Positions 4,851 to 9,816 of a stretch of DNA of 9,816 bases are shown one piece after another. Below the pieces are notes generated by a model. It searched no databases. It saw only the letters and a program-made list of their open reading frames with translations, and was not told the origin of the DNA. Source of the DNA: Thermococcales archaeon 44_46 (GTDB lineage: Archaea; Methanobacteriota_B; Thermococci; Thermococcales; Thermococcaceae); NCBI GenBank assembly GCA_001507935.1, contig LGET01000046.1, positions 1 through 9,816 on the forward strand, written 5' to 3'. The translations under genes and the position numbers were made by a program. Position 1 is the first letter of the stretch. Each line of letters starts with the position of its first letter.

Positions 4851-7800
4851 TCAAGAAGCGATGTACTTCCTTATTTCCTTGTACATATCGTTCAGTATTT
4901 CCTGGTAATCTACCTTGTTCTTCTCCACGAGATCCATGAGCTCCTCCAGCTGTCTGGTCCTTTCTTCGCTTACGAGCTCCTTGTATTTGCTTATTAGGTA
5001 GTGATAGACCTTCGTACCAAGCTCTGTTGGCACCAACTTCTTCCTTCCCTTCGTTTCGATAACATAGTGTCTGTCCAAGAGAGTTTTGACGATCTTTGCA
5101 TATGTAGATGGCCTTCCGATTTTGCGCTCCTTCATAAGGGCTATTATGTCTCCCTGGGTGAACAGAGGTACTTTCGGAGCCCTCCATTTCTTGATTTCCT
5201 TAACCTTAATTATCTGTCCCTTCTCAAGTTTCGGTATCTGCCTCAGTGGCGGAGCTCTGAGCTTTGTCCACCCATCGAAGAGTATCTCCACATAGCCTTC
5301 CACTTCCGCTTTTGCTACTTTTGCGTCGATAACGGCCTTTTCGTAGAGTATCTTTGCCGCTTTCATCTGGGAAGTCATAAAGCGCCTGAATATCATGTCA
5401 TAGAGCCTAAAGTGGTCCCTTGTTAGACTTCTTGCCAGAGTTATTATCCCATCCCTCAGCAGCTGCATGAGCCTTCCGGTATCTATGGGTCTTGTGGGCC
5501 TTATACACTCATGCGCCCCTTCTTCTCCCCACTTCCTTGGAGCAAAGTAATCCTCGCCAATCTCTTCGGTAATGTATTCCTTAGCGACTTCAAGGCCGAC
5601 GTTGCTTACGTGAGTGGAGTCCGTTCTTATGTAAGTCACCAGACCCAGTTCGAATAGGTCTTGGGCGAGCCTCATAGTGTAGTCGGTTGAAAATCCTAGG
5701 AATCTTGAGGCATCCTGGAGCAGAGTATCGGTTGTATATGGTGGGAGGGGGTTTAGTTCTCTTTCCTCCAGTTGGACATCTTCAACGACTACCTCTTGGA
5801 CTTCTTCCTTAGCTCCCTCAAGCGTCACTTCCAGATCGTTTTCAAGGGTTAACCTCATGAAGTCGGTTTCGCTTTCCACGAATTCTCTGTATCTCTCTAT
5901 GATCCAGCCCAGAACGGGAGTTTGGACTCTCCCAGCTGAGAGGTAAGTGTTCTCAAAGACTTCCCAGAGCTTCTGGCTGAGCTCGAACCCTATCCATCTG
6001 TCTTCTATTCTCCTCACGAGTTGAGCATTTACTCTCGCTTCGTTCACGTCTCTTGCCTCTTTAAGGGCCTTTAGAATAGCCGGCCTCGTAACCTCATGGA
6101 ACTCTATCCTCTTTATGGTTGGAGTATACGGAGAAAGAACGTTTCTTATGTCCCATGCTATCTTTTCACCCTCAACATCGGGATCCGTTCCAATCAGTAT
6201 TTCATCAACTTCTTGGGCAATTTCCCTCATTGCAACGACGTTTTCAAGGGCATCCCTCACATCCCTTGAGCCGCACTTGGGGCATACCCCCTTCTCTTCC
6301 CAGTCCACGAACTGATGGCCACAGTCTCTACAGCGCTTTAAGGTATCATAAACCGGGATAAAGTAAAGCTTTCCGTCATTTTCCTTTATCAAAACTCCGT
6401 GGTAACCTTCTGTAGTAACGAGATCGAACATGTGCCCTCCGCTTGCCAGTATGGTGAGCATCAGATCGCCTATGCTTACTTCATATGCCACTAAATCCCC
6501 AATACGCCGCTTGCTTGGCTGTCCAAAGAAACCTGCAATGGTTCTAGCCTTGTTCGGTGACTCCACAATCATAAGGGCTGACTTTACGAGGTCTTTTGTC
6601 TTCTCCGCTATTTTGCCCTCCATAATGAGCCTGACTTTCTCCCTATCAGCGTCGATTTCTTTTAGTATCTCCTCCAAGTTGAGCTCATTGAAGGGCTTCA
6701 TGTCAAACTCCGCAAAGCGCCAGCGCATTTGCCTCTTAAGTCCGTTGAGGATCTTTTCGTTATCCACTATTAAAACGCTGAGACCCTTTGTGATACCTCC
6801 AGCGAAAAGCCTCGAAGTTCTTCCTGTGGCCTGTATGTACGTTCTCACGTCGGGAATCTCTATGTACCATTTTCCTTCCTCTTTCTTGAGGCTTACAAAT
6901 GGGTCTTCTTCTATCCTCTTTAGAACTTCGGGCTTTCTTAACACATTCCTGAGGAACTCAACGGCTTCTCTAAAGACCCCAAGAACATGATTTGAGAACC
7001 CTTCTAAGGGCAGGCCTTCTGCAAGTGCTTCCTCTATTTTTAAGATTTCAAATTGCGGGATGTTTCTTATGAGTCTCCTTAGTCTGGCATACAGCTTCTC
7101 TGCCTCTCTCCTATCTTCATCTTCGAGAAACTCCATGACTTCGCTCATTAACCCTAAAACCCTGTATATGGTGGGCTGTTCAAGGTCTATGCTGAACCGG
7201 AACTTTGGAACACCGGTGAATATGGCGTATCTTATTAGGTGGGGCAAATCAAGCCCTCTCACGATGGAACCGTAATACGTAGCAACGCCTATCAGGTAGT
7301 CAACCTCTCCCTTCTCGAATTTCTCAAGCCCCTTTTTGTTCTTCGCTGAGACCAATTCCACCTTGAATCCTAAATCCTGAAGGTACTTCGTCAGCTTCTC
7401 TGCATACGCTATTCCCTGATCAACCGGGACAAATATGAGTCCTCCAGGGCCTAAGGTTTCCAACAGCTCTTTGACATGCTCTTCTATGGGCTTTTCTGGG
7501 AAGAGATAGCTGTCCACGACGTTTCTCAGTGCAGATCTGCCGCTTCCCACTTCAAAATCGAGAAGCTCACGGTAAAGCTTTATTCTATCTCCTCTAGCAC
7601 TTCCTGTGGCGGATGCTACAATTAGAACTCCAATTTTGTTTTCACGCTTGAACTTTCTAATCTCCTTCTCAATGGCATTTATCTGCTTGTTCAGCTCTTT
7701 TAGCTTTTCATTTTTGTCCTTACTGTTGCCGTTGAGGTATTTCGCCATCTGTTTTTTGAGCTTTATAATTTCCCAGGCCTTTTGAATGATCTCTTCGGTA

Positions 7801-8498
7801 AAGCCGAGGAGAATGAGGGAGCGGTCTATGTTCTTTGAGGCTTTGAGGAAGGCATCAACGTCATCCACGAATATAAAGTCAAACTTTTTATCCTTTAAGA
7901 TGTCAAAATTCCTCGCTAAATACTGTGCAGAGGTTATGAGGACGTCAAACTCTCCGCTCTGTATCTTCTGGAGCATTTCTTCCTTTTCTTTTTTCTTCAT
8001 GTTTCCGTGGTAGTAAGCTAAGTTAACGCTTACCCCGGTTTTTTCTGCAAATGTCTGAACTCTCTTGATTGTTTGAATTACCAAAGGTGTTGTTGGCAGG
8101 ACTATGTACGATTTTTTATTCTTTTTTGCATAATAAACTGACATAAAAGCCCCAAAAACGCTCTTTCCCATTCCAGTAGGGGCGATTATAGAGAAGCTTT
8201 TTCCTCTCACTAAACGCTTAACCCAAGTTTTTTGGGCGCTCCAAAACGTGAAGCCGGTAGCTTTCTTGAAAAGTTCTTCAGCCTCATTCAGCTTTTTCTC
8301 AAGGGAATACAGTTCTTCCCAGTGTTTTAAAGTCCCTTTTAGCTTTAGGGCATCTCTAATCCCTTTTATCAGGTCAAAATATACCTCAGCTTTTATTTCC
8401 TCATCAAGACATACCTCGCAGGGATGCTTCTTGTATAAACGTGAGTCACTTATTCTATCCTCACAGTTAGGACACATGCCTCTGTATATGGCCTTCAT
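4851..8498 (-). CDS. rgy: Reverse gyrase
   Basis: Reverse gyrase introduces positive supercoils into DNA using ATP and is found in essentially all hyperthermophiles. The 1215-residue protein is complete. An N-terminal zinc finger (C9, C12, C27, C30) leads into a helicase-like half with Q89, Walker A (APTGMGKS, K112), DDVD at 212-215, a [10 protein letters not shown] motif III and motif [10 protein letters not shown] at 556-563. The topoisomerase IA half begins with the Toprim domain (E646 in VESPNKA; D772 and D774 in DPDVEGE), contains a second zinc finger (C723, C726, C739, C742), and has the catalytic Y956 in [11 protein letters not shown]. There is no intein, although some Thermococcales homologues, such as that of P. 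horikoshii, have one. The ATG at 8498 follows GGTGGTGAT (8507-8499). It is transcribed divergently from the 123-residue gene and converges on acdA. Confidence 0.98.
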   Translation of the reverse strand: MKAIYRGMCPNCEDRISDSRLYKKHPCEVCLDEEIKAEVYFDLIKGIRDALKLKGTLKHWEELYSLEKKLNEAEELFKKATGFTFWSAQKTWVKRLVRGKSFSIIAPTGMGKSVFGAFMSVYYAKKNKKSYIVLPTTPLVIQTIKRVQTFAEKTGVSVNLAYYHGNMKKKEKEEMLQKIQSGEFDVLITSAQYLARNFDILKDKKFDFIFVDDVDAFLKASKNIDRSLILLGFTEEIIQKAWEIIKLKKQMAKYLNGNSKDKNEKLKELNKQINAIEKEIRKFKRENKIGVLIVASATGSARGDRIKLYRELLDFEVGSGRSALRNVVDSYLFPEKPIEEHVKELLETLGPGGLIFVPVDQGIAYAEKLTKYLQDLGFKVELVSAKNKKGLEKFEKGEVDYLIGVATYYGSIVRGLDLPHLIRYAIFTGVPKFRFSIDLEQPTIYRVLGLMSEVMEFLEDEDRREAEKLYARLRRLIRNIPQFEILKIEEALAEGLPLEGFSNHVLGVFREAVEFLRNVLRKPEVLKRIEEDPFVSLKKEEGKWYIEIPDVRTYIQATGRTSRLFAGGITKGLSVLIVDNEKILNGLKRQMRWRFAEFDMKPFNELNLEEILKEIDADREKVRLIMEGKIAEKTKDLVKSALMIVESPNKARTIAGFFGQPSKRRIGDLVAYEVSIGDLMLTILASGGHMFDLVTTEGYHGVLIKENDGKLYFIPVYDTLKRCRDCGHQFVDWEEKGVCPKCGSRDVRDALENVVAMREIAQEVDEILIGTDPDVEGEKIAWDIRNVLSPYTPTIKRIEFHEVTRPAILKALKEARDVNEARVNAQLVRRIEDRWIGFELSQKLWEVFENTYLSAGRVQTPVLGWIIERYREFVESETDFMRLTLENDLEVTLEGAKEEVQEVVVEDVQLEERELNPLPPYTTDTLLQDASRFLGFSTDYTMRLAQDLFELGLVTYIRTDSTHVSNVGLEVAKEYITEEIGEDYFAPRKWGEEGAHECIRPTRPIDTGRLMQLLRDGIITLARSLTRDHFRLYDMIFRRFMTSQMKAAKILYEKAVIDAKVAKAEVEGYVEILFDGWTKLRAPPLRQIPKLEKGQIIKVKEIKKWRAPKVPLFTQGDIIALMKERKIGRPSTYAKIVKTLLDRHYVIETKGRKKLVPTELGTKVYHYLISKYKELVSEERTRQLEELMDLVEKNKVDYQEILNDMYKEIRKYIAS

Positions 8499-8507
8499 AT
8501 CACCACC
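8499..8507 (-). promoter_or_regulatory. Ribosome binding site of reverse gyrase
   Basis: GGTGGTGAT lies immediately before the ATG on the minus strand and is the strongest match to the 16S 3' end in the window. It settles the start at 8498. Confidence 0.75.
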
Positions 8508-8534
8508 TTCCGATGCTCTTTTAAGGGATGCAAA

Positions 8535-8543
8535 CTTTATAAG
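8535..8543. promoter_or_regulatory. Bidirectional TATA element between reverse gyrase and the 123-aa gene
   Basis: CTTTATAAG reads CTTATAAAG on the other strand, so it is almost the same in both directions. On the plus strand it predicts a start near 8566, with GGTGA at 8566-8570 and ATG at 8576. On the minus strand it predicts a start near 8512, giving a leader of about 14 nt that includes GGTGGTGAT. A second AT-rich box on the minus strand (CTTAAAAG, about 8525-8518) is too close to the reverse gyrase start to serve it well. Confidence 0.55.
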
Positions 8544-8575
8544 ACTTTTTTTGAAGGCCTCTTTTGGTGAAGTGC

Positions 8576-8947
8576 ATGATAGTGGAAAAACTTAAGCTCA
8601 CCGAAGAGCTTAATGAACAAGAGTACAACAAGGTGGAGAGAATAGTGGAAAAGCTGAGAAAAAAGTTCCCACACGTTATGGTGAGGGAATACAAAACACA
8701 GAAAAAACTGACTTTCCTTGGTGTAGAGCTTACTGAAAGGCTTAATTTTGACATAACTCTCGGGAAAAGGAAAAACTATTTCGTTTCAGTTGAGATGGAG
8801 GGTACTAAGGCGAAGTATGCCTTCCAAATAATGAAGCTTCTTTTAGATGAAGCTGGAGTTGAGTACACCTTTACCTTAGATGGAAAAGAAGTATATGATT
8901 CCCTAAGGAGAAAGCTCAAAGAGAGCAGCCTTCTAGAGTTTCTTTAA
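8576..8947 (+). CDS. Uncharacterised protein, 123 aa
   Basis: I do not recognise this protein. It begins with a long charged helix (about residues 6-32, [23 protein letters not shown]), then alternating beta-like segments ([40 protein letters not shown]) and a closing helix region ([28 protein letters not shown]). It is soluble, basic and acidic in patches, with no cysteine or metal motif. ATG 8576 is chosen because GGTGA lies at 8566-8570; TTG 8564 and GTG 8567 overlap that site. It diverges from reverse gyrase from a shared TATA element, and its last 32 bases overlap the end of the SWIM gene. A role near DNA topology is only a guess from position. Confidence 0.8.
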   Translation: MIVEKLKLTEELNEQEYNKVERIVEKLRKKFPHVMVREYKTQKKLTFLGVELTERLNFDITLGKRKNYFVSVEMEGTKAKYAFQIMKLLLDEAGVEYTFTLDGKEVYDSLRRKLKESSLLEFL

Positions 8948-9455
8948 CTTCCATTTCCAGCTCTCTGGTTAGGTTGTAGTCCGAAAAAAGCCTCTTGAAT
9001 TCTTTAAAAATTTCCAATATCTGGAAGCCTATTTCCTTAGACGGAGCAAGAGTAAAGAGTTTTAGCGCCTCCCTCAAGAGTTTGGCAACTTCACTCCCGC
9101 TCTCGTCGTTGCTTATCTGATAGTGGAGCTCCTTTAAAACAATCTCAAGTCCCAGTTCCGGATTGTCGTGAAGCAGGTATCTCTTTAAAGCCGCCTCTGG
9201 AAAAAACTCTGAGACTGGTTCATGGCTTTCTACGTAAAATCCTTCTTCAAAAGCCACTATTGTGGCAGCGGCATGCTTGCAGTCCTTTCCCTGTGGACAG
9301 GTGCATCTGCTTGAGTCTTTTGCCAGATCAACTTCCACATAATAAGGATAAGTACCCAAAACCTTCGAAAACAGCTTTTCTTTGTATTTGAGAACCCATA
9401 AAACCTTCCCTTTTTTGTAGTAGCTCTTACCTTTCTGCAGTGTTTTCTTCTCCAT
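8916..9455 (-). CDS. SWIM zinc-finger protein
   Basis: The 179-residue protein carries a SWIM zinc finger (CxCx5CxH): C51, C53, C59 and H61 in RCTCPQGKDCKHAAATIVAF. SWIM fingers bind DNA or proteins and occur in SWI2/SNF2 ATPases, MuDR transposases and Rad51-associated factors (Sws1). Here the finger stands alone after an N-terminal segment typical of such proteins (QKGKSYYKKGKV), followed by a helical, charged C-terminal half (about 75-179) with no recognised domain. Function unknown. I start at ATG 9455; an in-frame GTG at 9464 adds three residues. The TATA-like box at 9484-9493 would start transcription near 9463, favouring the ATG with a very short leader or a nearly leaderless GTG. It diverges from aIF5B and overlaps the 123-residue gene by 32 bp. 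Confidence 0.85.
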   Translation of the reverse strand: MEKKTLQKGKSYYKKGKVLWVLKYKEKLFSKVLGTYPYYVEVDLAKDSSRCTCPQGKDCKHAAATIVAFEEGFYVESHEPVSEFFPEAALKRYLLHDNPELGLEIVLKELHYQISNDESGSEVAKLLREALKLFTLAPSKEIGFQILEIFKEFKRLFSDYNLTRELEMEVKETLEGCSL

Positions 9456-9483
9456 GATAACCACTAAATGTGGTAAGCGTGGG

Positions 9484-9493
9484 GATTTTTAAG
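9484..9493 (-). promoter_or_regulatory. Possible TATA box of the SWIM gene
   Basis: CTTAAAAATC on the minus strand is centred near 9489, predicting a start near 9463. The leader to ATG 9455 would be about 8 nt, so translation would be leaderless or nearly so; only GTGGT precedes the ATG as a poor ribosome binding site. Confidence 0.45.
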
Positions 9494-9505
9494 ATTATCC
9501 CTAAC

Positions 9506-9515
9506 CTTTAAAAAG
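9506..9515 (+). promoter_or_regulatory. Possible TATA box of aIF5B
   Basis: CTTTAAAAAG is centred near 9510 and predicts a start near 9536, giving a leader of about 36 nt. GGAG at 9559-9562 lies 9 nt before the ATG at 9572. Confidence 0.5.
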
Positions 9516-9571
9516 CGGGTGTTTTAGTTAATCCCGTAACGCTTATCAAAAGTTTTGTGGAGTGTGAGATT

Positions 9572-9816
9572 ATGAAAAAGATTAGACAACCAATTATAGC
9601 CGTTCTTGGGCACGTAGATCACGGTAAGACCACGATGCTTGATAGAATACGTAATACCCGCGTAGCTGAGAAAGAAGCGGGTGGGATTACCCAGCACATT
9701 GGTGCTACTGAAGTTCCTATCGAAGTGGTCAGACAACTTGCCGGGCCCCTCTTAAGCTTGTGGAAGGGTGAAATCAAGATTCCGGGCTTGCTTTTTATAG
9801 ACACTCCCGGCCACGA
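9572..9816 (+). CDS. infB: Translation initiation factor aIF5B (IF-2 homologue), N-terminal part
   Basis: aIF5B is a GTPase that promotes ribosomal subunit joining and stabilises initiator tRNA. The 81 complete codons present contain the G1 P-loop GHVDHGKT (residues 13-20), the switch I/G2 segment [10 protein letters not shown] (37-46) and the G3 motif DTPGH (77-81). The window ends here, so the rest of the G domain and domains II-IV are missing. Like archaeal aIF5B, it lacks the long N-terminal extension of bacterial IF-2. The ATG at 9572 follows GGAG at 9559-9562. Some Thermococcales aIF5B genes carry inteins; none interrupts the part seen, including the P-loop. Confidence 0.95.
   Translation, partial: MKKIRQPIIAVLGHVDHGKTTMLDRIRNTRVAEKEAGGITQHIGATEVPIEVVRQLAGPLLSLWKGEIKIPGLLFIDTPGH

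Noticed and set aside
6430..6990. Plus-strand 186-codon open frame inside reverse gyrase.
   Set aside because: It is Ser/Leu-rich shadow coding opposite a firmly identified gene, without a ribosome binding site or promoter.
1..9816. CRISPR arrays, transposons, att sites, tRNA or rRNA genes.
   Set aside because: I saw no regularly spaced repeats, transposase motifs, tRNA-like folds or rRNA-like sequence.

Overview
The window is a compact, moderately AT-rich archaeal chromosome segment, almost certainly from the order Thermococcales (Thermococcus, Pyrococcus or Palaeococcus). Reasons: a full-length reverse gyrase (a hallmark of hyperthermophiles), an archaeal TFB, an archaeal FEN-1 with a PCNA-binding tail, an ADP-forming acetyl-CoA synthetase alpha subunit of 462 residues as in Pyrococcus isoform I, GGTGAT/GGAGGTG-type ribosome binding sites, and AT-rich TATA boxes 22-30 bp ahead of the likely transcription starts. 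I cannot fix the genus or species from the sequence alone.

Layout. Positions 1-713 (+) hold the last codons of a probable ribosomal protein S19e gene, a PDCD5-family DNA-binding protein and an 89-residue protein of unknown function. A separate TATA box then drives TFB (762-1661, +). TFB meets FEN-1 (1672-2697, -) tail to tail with a 10-bp gap. FEN-1 is the downstream gene of a two-gene unit with a PsiE-like four-helix membrane protein (2697-3116, -); stop and start codons overlap as TAATG.

The most interesting element lies directly upstream of psiE on the minus strand: a textbook C/D box sRNA (about 3119-3176) with perfect C, D', C' and D boxes and two guides of 12 and 13 nt. Its own TATA box puts the transcription start within a few bases of the C box. 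The sRNA ends about three bases before the psiE start codon, so one transcript could be a methylation guide followed by a psiE-fen1 mRNA.

Positions 3179-3404 contain the promoters for the sRNA and for acdA plus small repeats. acdA (3405-4793, +) runs into the convergent reverse gyrase gene (4851-8498, -). Reverse gyrase and an uncharacterised 123-residue protein (8576-8947, +) diverge from a nearly symmetrical TATA element. The small protein gene overlaps a SWIM zinc-finger gene (8916-9455, -) by 32 bp tail to tail. That gene in turn diverges from translation initiation factor aIF5B/IF-2 (9572 onward, +), which is cut by the window end.

Functionally this is mostly core information processing: transcription initiation (TFB), DNA replication and repair (FEN-1), DNA topology at high temperature (reverse gyrase), translation (S19e, aIF5B) and probable RNA methylation (C/D sRNA). 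The one metabolic gene, acdA, makes ATP from acetyl-CoA at the end of sugar and peptide fermentation. I see no mobile element, CRISPR array, tRNA or rRNA.
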